Assembly: GCA_009838075.1 (NCBI GenBank)
Contig: VXSG01000047.1
Location: 1-64,000, forward strand
From: Boseongicola sp. SB0665_bin_10
GTDB taxonomy: Bacteria > Pseudomonadota > Alphaproteobacteria > Rhodobacterales > Rhodobacteraceae
Reading direction: 5' to 3'
DNA length: 64,000 bases
Made by a program: the position numbers and the translations under genes. The stretch's first letter is position 1; the number at the start of each line of letters is the position of its first letter. The notes under the pieces are model-generated. The model was not told the origin of the DNA. It did no database searches and saw only the letters and a list, made by a program, of their open reading frames with translations. This document shows, piece by piece, positions 27,896-36,950 of this stretch.

Positions 27896-28588
27896 ATGGA
27901 TCCGATCGTCACCTGCCGCGGCCTGTCCAAGACATTCGGAATGGGCGAACTGGCCGTGCAAGCGCTCAGGGATGTCGATCTGGACATCATGCCCGGCGAC
28001 ATTGCAACGATTGCAGGGCCATCGGGGTCGGGCAAGACCACGCTTCTCAACATGATTGGCGCCCTTGACGAGCCGACCTCGGGCGAGGTGTCCGTCGGCG
28101 GGCAACCGCTGAGCGGGCTTTCCCGGTCCCAGCTCTCGGATTTGAGGCTGTCGAAGATCGGCTTCGTCTTTCAGTCCTACAACTTGATCCCGGTCCTGTC
28201 AGCGCGTGAGAACATCGAGTTCGTGCTGCAATTGCAGGGTGTTTCTGCTTCCGAGCGCCACGATCGTGCGATGGAGGCAATCAAGGAGGTCGGGCTTGAA
28301 GGCATGGAAGACCGCCGTCCCGGCAAGATGTCGGGCGGGCAACAACAACGGGTGGCCGTCGCCCGTGCCCTGGTGTCTCGCCCGACAATCGTCCTGGCCG
28401 ATGAGCCCACGGCCAACCTCGATACAAGGAATGCGCTTGGGCTCGTCGACCTGATGCGCAACCTCAATGGCGAGCATGGCACGACCTTTCTGATCGGAAC
28501 CCACGACGTCAGGGTGATGGAGCACTCGACGCGCCACATCGAAATGGTGGACGGACGGATCGACAACGATGCGCGCAGCAGCGCTTAG
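27896..28588 (+). CDS. LolD/MacB-type ABC ATPase
   Basis: 230 aa. Walker A GPSGSGKTT (about residues 42-50), Q-loop in FVFQSYNLIPVLSARENIE, signature MSGGQQQRVAVARAL, Walker B IVLADEPTANLD and H-loop IGTHD. The YNLIPVLSARENIE stretch is characteristic of LolD/MacB/FtsE ATPases that power mechanotransmission rather than import. A strong ribosome-binding site (AGGAAGGA) precedes ATG 27896. Its last 20 bases overlap the start of the outer-membrane protein gene, tying the barrel to the transporter. Confidence 0.92.
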   Translation: MDPIVTCRGLSKTFGMGELAVQALRDVDLDIMPGDIATIAGPSGSGKTTLLNMIGALDEPTSGEVSVGGQPLSGLSRSQLSDLRLSKIGFVFQSYNLIPVLSARENIEFVLQLQGVSASERHDRAMEAIKEVGLEGMEDRRPGKMSGGQQQRVAVARALVSRPTIVLADEPTANLDTRNALGLVDLMRNLNGEHGTTFLIGTHDVRVMEHSTRHIEMVDGRIDNDARSSA

Positions 28589-29795
28589 CGCGGTTCTCCT
28601 CGCCGCAATCATGGCAATGCCGGTCGGCGCCGACGACTTTCGCGTGCGGACCGAAATCGGGCTGACGTCAAGCAGCGCGGATGCAGCAAGCCAGGAGGCT
28701 GACCTGGGATATCGGGACGCGCGGGCGCTGGCCGCGACCGCACGGCTCATGTGGGACAAGTTCGCGGGACCGTTCCGCTTTGAGGTTCACGCTCAGCTCA
28801 ATGCTGCACATGGCGGCCATGTTGCCTTGGCGTCCGAACTGATGCATGCCGAAGGCCCGCCACGTACCTTGCTGGATCTGAGTGGCGACTGGTCGCACGA
28901 TCCGGATCAGGCGGTTGCCGGCGTCATCGACCGTGCTTCGGTCGCATACACCAGTGAAAGCCTGGTCCTGAAGACGGGGCGTCAGGCCATCACATGGGGC
29001 AGCGGGCTGTTCTTTCATCCATCCGACATCGTGGCCCCGTTTTCGCCCGATGCGGTCGACACCAGTTTCAAGCGCGGCGTCGACATGCTCTACGCTCAGT
29101 ACCTTTTCGGCAATGGTGCCGATGTCCAGACCATTGCCGTCCCGCGTGCGGAAAGGCACGGCGGGGCAGTGGCCATGGACCTCAGCACCTTGGCAATACG
29201 CGGCAGCACGACCTTGGGCAGCCTTGACGGCGCCCTGTTCCATGCCCGCGACCGGGGTGACGAAGTGACGGGACTGAACCTGAGCGGTCCATTGGGCGGG
29301 GCGTCCTGGAATGCCGAATACGTCCATTGGCGGCTGGCAGACGACACCACCCGCCCGTCCTGGCTCTTCAACATAACCAACTTCGGCACTTTGGGGGATT
29401 GGAACGTTTCCTATTTTGCGGAGTACTTTCGCAACGGCTTCGGCGTGGATGCCTCGGTGCCGTTGGACGCCCTGCCGGCAAACCTGGCAAAGCGGATGTC
29501 GACCGGACAGGTCTTCTTCGGCGGTCGGGATTTCCTGGCGCCCGGGGGCCAGCTTCAGGTGACCGCCGATCTTACGATCAGCCCCAGGGCAATCATCAGC
29601 CTGAACGACGGCAGCAAGCTTGCCGCGGTCGGCGTCAACTACGCGCTCGGCGACAACACCGATCTGGCTTTCGACGTTTCCAGCCCGTTCGGCGCCAATG
29701 GCTCGGAGTTTGGCGGCCGCGAAACATCAGCCGGATCGGGGGTCTTTGCGGGCCCGTCGCGATCAGTGAAGTTGCGATTCATTCATTTCTTCTGA
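28569..29795 (+). CDS. Predicted outer-membrane beta-barrel protein of the export cassette
   Basis: 408 aa. Residues 1-21 form a Sec signal peptide (cleavage near VGA-DD). The mature part alternates short amphipathic strands with Gly/Asp turns and no membrane helices, and it ends in a barrel-type C-terminal strand with terminal phenylalanine (SVKLRFIHFF). It contains the K-T-G-R-Q-A-I-T-W-G-S-G element and S-D-I-V-A-P-F-S, seen in DUF1302-like or alginate-export-like barrels. No exact family is certain. The overlap with the ATPase gene suggests it is the outer-membrane acceptor or exit of the LolA/FtsX system. Confidence 0.7.
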   Translation: MRAAALSAVLLAAIMAMPVGADDFRVRTEIGLTSSSADAASQEADLGYRDARALAATARLMWDKFAGPFRFEVHAQLNAAHGGHVALASELMHAEGPPRTLLDLSGDWSHDPDQAVAGVIDRASVAYTSESLVLKTGRQAITWGSGLFFHPSDIVAPFSPDAVDTSFKRGVDMLYAQYLFGNGADVQTIAVPRAERHGGAVAMDLSTLAIRGSTTLGSLDGALFHARDRGDEVTGLNLSGPLGGASWNAEYVHWRLADDTTRPSWLFNITNFGTLGDWNVSYFAEYFRNGFGVDASVPLDALPANLAKRMSTGQVFFGGRDFLAPGGQLQVTADLTISPRAIISLNDGSKLAAVGVNYALGDNTDLAFDVSSPFGANGSEFGGRETSAGSGVFAGPSRSVKLRFIHFF

Positions 29796-30297
29796 CATCA
29801 TTCCGACGCGTTTCCGAACCGGGTGACGGCCCGGTCCAGTGATGTGCAGGTTGCGCGGTCCCCTTTGCCTGACCACTTGGGGACCATCCAGTTGCAGCCC
29901 GTCGTGGAACTCTGCATGCCACAGTCGCGTTGTGTCGGGTTGCTTCGTGCATTCATGTCGGCGGACTTCAAGAGGAGCGGGAAATCAGAACGATCTGAAA
30001 TTCGGCCGTTCAGAAAGGTTGCAGACGGCGCTCCGATCGACGACCACTTGGGCATGGTGCTGAAGCAGATGAGCCTTCCCGGCCATGGCGAAGGGCAGCC
30101 GCCCTTTGTCACAGCGCCTGATCCAGTCCGGAAGCGGACCTTCCATCCGCTCGGAATGAGGCCGAACCGGAACGATTCCAAGTGTCCGCCAGTCCGACTT
30201 GCAACAGCCGCGTCGGAAGAAGAATCCCGAAATTCATCAGAATGAAATTGGAATCGGCCTTCAAGCCCCGATGAATGTCCGATTGGTTCGGCAATGG
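29796..30297. other. Convergent intergenic region after the export cassette (502 bp)
   Basis: Lies between the barrel gene (plus) and the phosphodiesterase-like gene (minus). A minus-strand frame at 29798-30301 spans it but has no family features, no ribosome-binding site and atypical composition. No hairpin with a U-tract or mobile-element end was recognised. It may contain decayed sequence. Confidence 0.4.
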
Positions 30298-31233
30298 TCA
30301 AATGTCGTCAGATAGCTGCACCCAATACGGGCGGTGGTCAGACCCCTGCGCCTCCGCGTCAACCCACTTGCGAATTACGTGCGGCGCCAGTTCCGGGGAC
30401 AAGAAACAATAGTCCAGCCGCAGCGGCCTTCCGGGTGCGCGGTCCGGAGGGTCCGGCCACCACGTGTGGCCGGGATCGTCATTGCCGTCGGGCGGCGCCA
30501 GATGCCAGCTGTCCGCGAACCCATCCGCATGCAGCAGGCGTCCTCCGATGGTCGGGTCGAATTCACCTACGATTTGACAGTATTCCGGCCCCTCGGGCAC
30601 GGAGTTGAAATCCCCCATCCAGACGGTCTTGTCCGTCATTTCCGGAACCGGCTCCCCGTTGTTCCAGTCGCGGCGAAGGAATTCCTGCCATTCGCTTTCG
30701 TTCCGGACCGGCCCTTCTCCGGTCCACGACCCGCCCCTGGCCCGCGCATTTCGGCGGAGATCGAGGAGATGGTCAATTTGCAGCAGGCGCTCACGTATCG
30801 AAATCGCGGACAGGTGAATGGAGAACACGCGAATTGGCCCGCGGTCTGAGGCGATGACGCATTCCAGGGCGCCCATGTCCATGTTGAAATTCTGCCGGGT
30901 CGCAAGTTTGGGCAAAATGTGCGAGCGGGCCTCCCGAATGGGCCACCGTGACAGGATCATTGTGCCGAATTGGCGTCGCCGCCTGGTGACATGCCCATCC
31001 GGGGCGGTCTCACTGGCATCCACGTCAAATGCCGGGCCGTAGCATGAATGATATCGCGGCAACCTCTCCTCGATGAGCGCAACCTGGTCGGCCATGCCGC
31101 TGCGCCGCCAATGTCGTTCGACCTCCTGCAGCGCGATGACATCGGCGCCGTGCACGGCCTGCGTTATCCGGTCGTAGTCGTGCTTCCCGTCGAGTCCGAG
31201 GGCATACCGGATATTGTACGTGACCAGCTTCAT
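30298..31233 (-). CDS. Endonuclease/exonuclease/phosphatase-fold hydrolase
   Basis: 311 aa, Mg-dependent EEP-fold phosphodiesterase or phosphatase. All active-site elements are present: VTYNIR (Asn, residue 6-7), LQEVE (Glu at about 37), GDFNSV (Asp-Phe-Asn) near 208, DYCF, and the C-terminal SDHRP with the catalytic Asp-His. There is no signal peptide, so it is cytoplasmic. It follows the oligopeptide-type ABC ATPase by 50 bases on the same strand and is probably the last gene of that operon, so it may act on the imported compound or its product, for instance a phosphodiester. The substrate is not visible from sequence. Confidence 0.85.
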   Translation of the reverse strand: MKLVTYNIRYALGLDGKHDYDRITQAVHGADVIALQEVERHWRRSGMADQVALIEERLPRYHSCYGPAFDVDASETAPDGHVTRRRRQFGTMILSRWPIREARSHILPKLATRQNFNMDMGALECVIASDRGPIRVFSIHLSAISIRERLLQIDHLLDLRRNARARGGSWTGEGPVRNESEWQEFLRRDWNNGEPVPEMTDKTVWMGDFNSVPEGPEYCQIVGEFDPTIGGRLLHADGFADSWHLAPPDGNDDPGHTWWPDPPDRAPGRPLRLDYCFLSPELAPHVIRKWVDAEAQGSDHRPYWVQLSDDI

Positions 31234-31283
31234 GAACTTTCCGCCAGAATTGCTCCGAAATGGACAGGCACGGATCCAAGCAA

Positions 31284-32915
31284 CTAGTATCCGGCGCTTT
31301 CCATCTTCCTGTTCTGCACGACGCCTTCAAGCCAACCCAGCCTGAGTTCGGGGACCGAAGACAAGAGCAGATCGGTATAATCGTCGAATGGCGGCGTCAG
31401 CACTTCGGACTTGGGACCATATCGCACCAGTCGCCCCTGATACATCACCGCGATGGAGTCCGAAATCGCCTCGACTGTCGCCAGATCGTGCGTGATGAAC
31501 ATGTAGGCAACGCCTTCATCCGCCTGCAGGTTCAGCAACAGTTTGAGAATCCCGTTGGCCACAAGCGGGTCCAGTGCGCTGGTCACCTCATCGCAGATGA
31601 TCATCCTGGGCTTGGCGGCAAGCGATCTGGCAATGCAGACCCTCTGTTTCTGGCCACCCGACAATTCGGCCGGATACCGGTCGATGAAGCTCTCGCCCAT
31701 TTCGATCTGGTCCAGCAGTTCGATCACGCGCCTGCGCTTTTCTGCGCCGCGGATGCCGAAATACATCTCCAGCGGTCGGCCGATGATCGTGGCGACTGTC
31801 TGGCGCGGATTCATCGCCACATCCGCCATCTGATAGATCATCTGCAATTCGCGCAACTGTTCCAGGCTCCGGTCCGCGAGCGCCGGCGGAAGCGGCTGAT
31901 CATCGAACAGGACACGCCCCCTTTCGGGCGGCAAAAGCCCCGTCACCACTCGCGCCAGCGTAGACTTTCCGGACCCGGATTCACCGACCACGGCCAAGGT
32001 CTGACCAGGGTGAATTTCGGCCGTGACATCGGTCAGAACCTGTATCTTGCCTTCATAGGATGCCGTGATGTCCTCGAGGCGAAGGATCGGATTGTCCGTG
32101 GCGGCCTGTTCCTCATGCGGGATGGAATGCGCAGACACCAGCGCCCGGGTGTATTCCTCTCTCGGCGCTTCGATAATCTGCTGAACGGCGCCATGTTCCA
32201 CCATCTTGCCATGACGCAAGACCAGAATTTCATCGGACACCTGCGCCACGACGGCAAGATCATGAGTAATGTAGAGCGCCGCCACTCCTGTGTGCCGTAT
32301 CGCGGTCTTGATTGCTGCCAGCACATCAATCTGCGTGGTCACGTCCAGCGCCGTTGTCGGTTCGTCAAAGACAATCAGATCGGGCTTGGGGCAGAGTGCC
32401 ATGGCTGTCATGACCCGCTGCAACTGCCCGCCGGAGACCTGATGCGGATAGCGGCTGCCGATGCTTTCAGGTTCCGGCAGGCTGAGCGCACCGAACAGTT
32501 CCACAGCGCGTTTCTGTGCCTCTGATCTGGACATGATCCTGTGCAGGACTGTCGCCTCGATCACCTGATCCATCAGCCTGATGGACGGGTTGAAAGAGGC
32601 GGCGGCGGATTGTGAGACATAGGTCACTTCGCGCCCGCGCAGATCCCGCAACTGACCGGGACTGATCGTCTGGATGTTGCGGCCGTTAAGCCAGATTTCT
32701 CCGCTCAGTCGCAGGCCGCCCCGCCCATAGCGCAGCGTTGACAGCCCCACAGTGGACTTGCCTGCGCCACTTTCCCCGATCAGCCCCATGACGCGTCCGG
32801 GCGCCAGCGTCAGCGAAACGCCTTCGACAATGTTGATGTCTTTCGGCCTTTCGCCGGGCGGTCGGACCGTTCCGTCAATTCTGAGATTGCGGACCTCAAG
32901 GAGGGTGTCCGTCAT
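31284..32915 (-). CDS. Dipeptide/oligopeptide-type ABC ATPase, DppD-DppF fusion
   Basis: 543 aa with two complete ABC domains in one chain. The first (about 1-260) has Walker A GESGAGKST and signature VSGGQLQRVMTAMAL; the second (about 280-530) has Walker A GESGSGKST and signature LSGGQKQRVCIARSL. Walker B motifs are LIVFDEPTTALD and MIICDEVTSALD. The second Walker B has Val instead of the usual Pro after the Glu, tolerated in this family. Such fusions serve DppBC-type permeases. Its start overlaps the permease stop by one base (TGATG). It energises import by the two permeases and the binding protein upstream in the operon. Confidence 0.92.
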   Translation of the reverse strand: MTDTLLEVRNLRIDGTVRPPGERPKDINIVEGVSLTLAPGRVMGLIGESGAGKSTVGLSTLRYGRGGLRLSGEIWLNGRNIQTISPGQLRDLRGREVTYVSQSAAASFNPSIRLMDQVIEATVLHRIMSRSEAQKRAVELFGALSLPEPESIGSRYPHQVSGGQLQRVMTAMALCPKPDLIVFDEPTTALDVTTQIDVLAAIKTAIRHTGVAALYITHDLAVVAQVSDEILVLRHGKMVEHGAVQQIIEAPREEYTRALVSAHSIPHEEQAATDNPILRLEDITASYEGKIQVLTDVTAEIHPGQTLAVVGESGSGKSTLARVVTGLLPPERGRVLFDDQPLPPALADRSLEQLRELQMIYQMADVAMNPRQTVATIIGRPLEMYFGIRGAEKRRRVIELLDQIEMGESFIDRYPAELSGGQKQRVCIARSLAAKPRMIICDEVTSALDPLVANGILKLLLNLQADEGVAYMFITHDLATVEAISDSIAVMYQGRLVRYGPKSEVLTPPFDDYTDLLLSSVPELRLGWLEGVVQNRKMESAGY

Positions 32916-33736
32916 CAGCTCCGGCCCCCTTTGAGGTCACTCGTGCGCCGCAAAATCCAGTCGGCCACCAGATTGACAGAGATCGCCAGCACCGAAATGG
33001 CTGCCGCAGGGATCAAGGCCGCGGGGATGCCGAATATGATGCCGTCCTTGTTTTCCTTGACCATCCCGCCCCAATCGGACTCGGGCGGCTGAACGCCAAG
33101 GCCAAGGAAGGACAGTGACGACAGGAAAAGCACCATGAAGATAAAGCGCAGCCCCAGTTCCGCCACAAGTGTTGAAAGGGCGTTGGGCAGGATTTCCCGG
33201 AACACGATCCATGTCAGGCGCTCGCCGCGCAGGCGTGCGGCCTCGACATAGTCCATGACATTGACATCGACGGCAACGGCCCGGGCCAGCCGGTAGACCC
33301 GTGTGAAGTCAAGGACTGCCATCACCAGGATCAGGATCAGTACCGTGCTCGGCAGGACCGACAAGACTACCAGCGCGAAGATCAGGCTCGGGATTGACAT
33401 CAACAGGTCAACGCTGCGTGACATTGCCTGATCGGTCAGGCCGCCGGCCACCGCGGCAGCAAAGCCGGCGACCGCCCCGACACAAAATGACAGGGCCGTG
33501 GCGGCAGCGGCGATGAAGATGGTGATGCGGGCGCCGTAGATCATCCGTGACAGCAGGTCCCGTCCCAGATTGTCGGTGCCAAGCCAGAACTGGTCCGAGG
33601 CGGGTTCCCAGACATCGCCGACCGTCTCGGCGGGGCTGTAAGGGGCCAGAAATGGCGCAAATGCAGCGACGAAAATCGCCACTCCGGTCAGGATCAGCCC
33701 GATCAGCGCACTTATTGGAATTCGGCGAAGCGTCAT
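32915..33736 (-). CDS. DppC-type ABC transporter permease
   Basis: 273 aa, about six membrane helices. N-terminal OppC_N-like segment with the first helix (residues 9-30), then FWLGTDNLGRDLLSRMIYGAR, a hallmark of DppC/OppC permeases, and the EAA loop around 165-190 (VEAARLRGERLTW, FREILPNA). It pairs with the DppB-type permease encoded 9 bases upstream. Substrate specificity lies in the binding protein. Confidence 0.92.
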   Translation of the reverse strand: MTLRRIPISALIGLILTGVAIFVAAFAPFLAPYSPAETVGDVWEPASDQFWLGTDNLGRDLLSRMIYGARITIFIAAAATALSFCVGAVAGFAAAVAGGLTDQAMSRSVDLLMSIPSLIFALVVLSVLPSTVLILILVMAVLDFTRVYRLARAVAVDVNVMDYVEAARLRGERLTWIVFREILPNALSTLVAELGLRFIFMVLFLSSLSFLGLGVQPPESDWGGMVKENKDGIIFGIPAALIPAAAISVLAISVNLVADWILRRTSDLKGGRS

Positions 33737-33745
33737 GGCGCCCCC

Positions 33746-34708
33746 CTACTTCGGGTGCCGCAGGCGCGGGTTGGAGATGATTGAGACAAGGTCTGCGACC
33801 AGATTCAGGCCGATATAGACGGCAGCGAATATGGTGCCGCAGGCCTGCACGACCGGCACGTCACGTTTCGAGACATGATCGACCATGTACTGTCCCATTC
33901 CGGGATAGACGAATATCACCTCGACGACGACAACCCCCACCACCAGATAGGCCAGGTTGATCATGACCACATTGACAATGGGCGCGATCGCGTTCGGAAA
34001 GGCGTGCTTGCGAATGACGTTAAAGGGCGTCAGTCCCTTGAGTTCCGCTGTTTCGATATAGGCAGATTGCATCACGTTCAGAATGGCGGCCCGGGTCATG
34101 CGCATCATGTGCGCCAGCACCACCATGGTCAGGACCATCACCGGCAGGGCAATCGTCCGCAGCTTCTCGCCCAGGGGCATGTCTGCGTTCAGCGTGGCGA
34201 CCGACGGAAACCATTGCAGCTTTACTGCCAGGAAATAGATCAACAGATAGCCGATGAAAAATTCCGGAAGGGAAATCGAGGCCAGCGACAGCCCGGAAAT
34301 CATGCGGTCCGGCGTCCGGTCCTGGTAACGCACCGACAGCAGGCCCAGAAAGATTGCCAGGGGAACCGAAAGTGCCGCCGCCCAGCCGGCAAGGAACAGC
34401 GTGTTGCCAAGCCGCCCGGCAACCGATTCCCCGATGTCCTTGCCGTTGGAGAGTGCCGTTCCCAGATCGCCGCCCAGGAAGGCAAGGAGCCAGTCAAGGT
34501 ACCGCTGGACCGCAGGCTTGTTCAGTCCCAGTTCTTCGCGCAGGCTGGCCAGGGATTCCGGCGTCGCGCTTCGGCCAAGAATTGATTGTGCCACGTCGCC
34601 GGGCAGGATTTGGGTTCCCGCAAATATCAGGACCGACGCCGCAACAAGCAGCAGGCAGCCCAAGGCAATGCGTTGGGCCGCCAGCCGGATCATCGGGTTG
34701 TTCGGCAC
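33746..34708 (-). CDS. DppB-type ABC transporter permease
   Basis: 320 aa. First helix at about residues 10-30, then the family segment LPGDVAQSILGRSATPESL and the GLNKPAVQRYLDWL motif that precedes the transmembrane core. The EAA loop is present near 210-230 (LKGLTPFNVIRKHAFPNAI). It is encoded 6 bases after the binding-protein stop and 9 bases before the DppC-type gene, consistent with one transcript. Confidence 0.92.
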   Translation of the reverse strand: MPNNPMIRLAAQRIALGCLLLVAASVLIFAGTQILPGDVAQSILGRSATPESLASLREELGLNKPAVQRYLDWLLAFLGGDLGTALSNGKDIGESVAGRLGNTLFLAGWAAALSVPLAIFLGLLSVRYQDRTPDRMISGLSLASISLPEFFIGYLLIYFLAVKLQWFPSVATLNADMPLGEKLRTIALPVMVLTMVVLAHMMRMTRAAILNVMQSAYIETAELKGLTPFNVIRKHAFPNAIAPIVNVVMINLAYLVVGVVVVEVIFVYPGMGQYMVDHVSKRDVPVVQACGTIFAAVYIGLNLVADLVSIISNPRLRHPK

Positions 34709-34714
34709 GTCAGG

Positions 34715-36301
34715 TCAGAGCAGCCAGGCCTTTACCAGCGCGCCATCGAACATTGAGCCGCCGCCGGGATCGCCGACCCAGCCGCCAAGGCTCGTGCTGA
34801 CCGCATCAATGAAGTCGTTGAACATGGGAACGATGACGCCACCTTCGTCACGCAAAATGACGGACATCTGGCGATAAAGCTCCTTGCGCTTGGCCAGGTC
34901 AAGCTCTGCCTTGGCCTGTGCCAGCAATGCGTCGAAATCATCCCGGAAGAACCGGGTGTCATTCCAGTCTGCATCCGACTTGTACGCGGTCGAGAACATC
35001 TGATCCTGCACCGGGCGTCCGCTCCAGTAGGAGGCACAGAACGGCTCCTTGTTCCAGACCTCTGACCAGTAGCCATCGCTTGGCACCCGTTCCACTTGCA
35101 GCGGGATGCCGGCCCTTTCCGCGCTCTGCTGGAACAGCTGGGATGCGTCGACGGCGCCCGGAAAGGCTGCTTCAGACACTTTCAGGACGATCGGGCTGCC
35201 ATCATGGCCGGATTTCTCGTAGTGGAACTTGGCCTTTTCGGGATCGTAGGCGCGCTGCCCCAGATCATCGGAATACAAGGGATAGGCCGCATTGATAGGC
35301 GTATCGTTTCCGACGCTGCCATAGCCGCGCAGGATCTTGTCCACCATTTCCTCGCGGTCGATTGCGTATTTCAATGCCAGACGCAGGTCGTTGTTGTCAA
35401 AGGGCGCAGTGTCGTTGTGCATGATGAACACGTAGTGGCCCCGGCCCGAGATGCTCTCGATGTTGATGTTGGGGGCGCGGCCCAGCAACTCGGCAACCTT
35501 GGGATCGACCCGGTTGATGTAATGGACTTGTCCACTTTGCAATGCAGCCGCCCGCGCCGTGTTGTCATTGAGCACGACAACCTCGATCTGATCTGCATGA
35601 CCGCGGCCGTCGTCCCAGTAGTTCGCGAACTTGGTAAAGCCATGACGAACACCCGGCTCGTCGAACTCTAGCACGTAAGGACCGCATCCAATGCCGGAGG
35701 CCGGATCGTCAAAACCGCCTCCTGGCTGAATCACGAGGTGATAATCCGCCATCAGGTAGACCAGGTCGGCATTCGGGGTTGAAAGCGTCACGCTGAAAAT
35801 GTCGCCATCAGCACTCATCGACTCGATGCCACGCATGACGCCAAGTGCGCCGGACTGCGAATCATCGGCCGAATGGCGCTCCATGGTCTTGAGCACATCA
35901 TCGGGCGTCAACGTCTTGCCGTTGTGGAACTCGACTCCCTTGCGGATGCGGAAATGCCAGGTCCTGGCGTCGGCGCTGGACTCAACGCTCTCGGCCAACC
36001 GGTTCACGATTTCTCCCTCGGGGCTGACTTCAACGAGAAGATCGCCAAAGGCCGTCAGATTGTGTGAAGGGACACTGCTGGCTGAAAGCGCTGGATCAAG
36101 GCTGTTCGTGCTTTCTCCACCCTGAATGCCTGCCTTGATGACGCCACCCTTGTTCGGCCCCATCGCCTTCACGGACGTGGCCAGCAGAGTTCCCGCCATT
36201 GCAGTGCTCAGGCCCAATGCCGTAGTCCTGCCAAAGAACTCCCGTCGGCTCATCAGCCCGACGGTGGTGCGTCTCACGTAATCGTCGATCTGTCTGGACA
36301 T
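34715..36301 (-). CDS. ABC transporter substrate-binding protein, family 5 (DppA-like), Tat-exported
   Basis: 528 aa periplasmic binding protein of the peptide/nickel SBP_bac_5 type. The N-terminus carries a twin-arginine signal (MSRREFFGRTTALGL) followed by a hydrophobic stretch ending near TSVKA, so it is probably folded before export. Family landmarks are SLDPALSA, the GVEFHNGKTLTPDDV segment, and LRLALKYAIDREEMVDKIL. ATG 36301 follows GGGAGAAAGAG; the longer frame (36355) is rejected. It is the first gene of the binding protein-permease-permease-ATPase-phosphodiesterase operon. The ligand may be a peptide, opine or glycoside; sequence alone does not say. Confidence 0.9.
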   Translation of the reverse strand: MSRQIDDYVRRTTVGLMSRREFFGRTTALGLSTAMAGTLLATSVKAMGPNKGGVIKAGIQGGESTNSLDPALSASSVPSHNLTAFGDLLVEVSPEGEIVNRLAESVESSADARTWHFRIRKGVEFHNGKTLTPDDVLKTMERHSADDSQSGALGVMRGIESMSADGDIFSVTLSTPNADLVYLMADYHLVIQPGGGFDDPASGIGCGPYVLEFDEPGVRHGFTKFANYWDDGRGHADQIEVVVLNDNTARAAALQSGQVHYINRVDPKVAELLGRAPNINIESISGRGHYVFIMHNDTAPFDNNDLRLALKYAIDREEMVDKILRGYGSVGNDTPINAAYPLYSDDLGQRAYDPEKAKFHYEKSGHDGSPIVLKVSEAAFPGAVDASQLFQQSAERAGIPLQVERVPSDGYWSEVWNKEPFCASYWSGRPVQDQMFSTAYKSDADWNDTRFFRDDFDALLAQAKAELDLAKRKELYRQMSVILRDEGGVIVPMFNDFIDAVSTSLGGWVGDPGGGSMFDGALVKAWLL

Positions 36302-36950
36302 CTCTTTCTCCCTTTTTGTCCCGGCCGAATCCGGGCAATGGGCCAAAACGCCCAAGTCATTCGATCCCGTCGGGATCCATCCCTTGAGCTACTTGCAAGA
36401 CCCTGAGTGAACGATCACAGGCGATCAACTCACCCAATTCAGACTCTGTCAATTCTTGCGGGATTTCAAGTGCGTTGCCGCGGTTTTCCGTTCCGCCGGC
36501 TCGGGATTCCGCCAAATTCCCGCGATTGGTGGATTCCGCGCACGGAAATGCGCCGCCCTGGCACGGCAGGGGCGTGGCCACCGTGCGGATGGGTGCCGCA
36601 GTCCCGAGCGCCTCGGGGTGACCGGATCATGGGGAACCTGGCAAGGTCAGCTGGCACGGCGTGTCGTGGACCCCGCCACCTTCCCGCCGACATCCTTGCG
36701 GTCGTTGCGACGGTCCGCGCCACGGGAAAGAGCGCCAGGCGTCCCGAAGATCCTTCGACCTCTTGCAGACGATGCGGAGCGTGGCACACCATGCCGGCAC
36801 GCCGGCGCGGCGCATCATGCGGCGTCGCAAGTCATCGCGAGCCATCCGGCATGCGTGCCCGTGCGGCGATTTCCCAAGTGTTGGGCTTGATCCCGGATCG
36901 CGCCGCCACGAGATACGCAACAGGCGGAACAGGAAGGGGAGAAGGTGCAA
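36302..36950. other. Divergent intergenic region between a peptide-type ABC operon and a sodium channel (649 bp)
   Basis: Holds the promoter of the binding-protein gene (minus) and of the channel gene (plus). A minus-strand frame at 36357-36581 ends in MDPDGIE and looks partly protein-like, but it has no recognisable family or start signal; it could be the tail of a decayed gene. The last 25 bases contain the channel's AGGAAGGGGAGAAGG ribosome-binding stretch. Nothing else was identified. Confidence 0.4.

Noticed and set aside
29798-30301. Minus-strand frame of 167 codons after the outer-membrane barrel gene
   Set aside because: No recognisable family, no ribosome-binding site and composition unlike the neighbouring genes.
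36357-36581. Minus-strand frame of 74 codons upstream of the peptide-type binding protein
   Set aside because: Its end (TESELGELIACDRSLRVLQ) could be the tail of a decayed gene, but no family or start signal was found.
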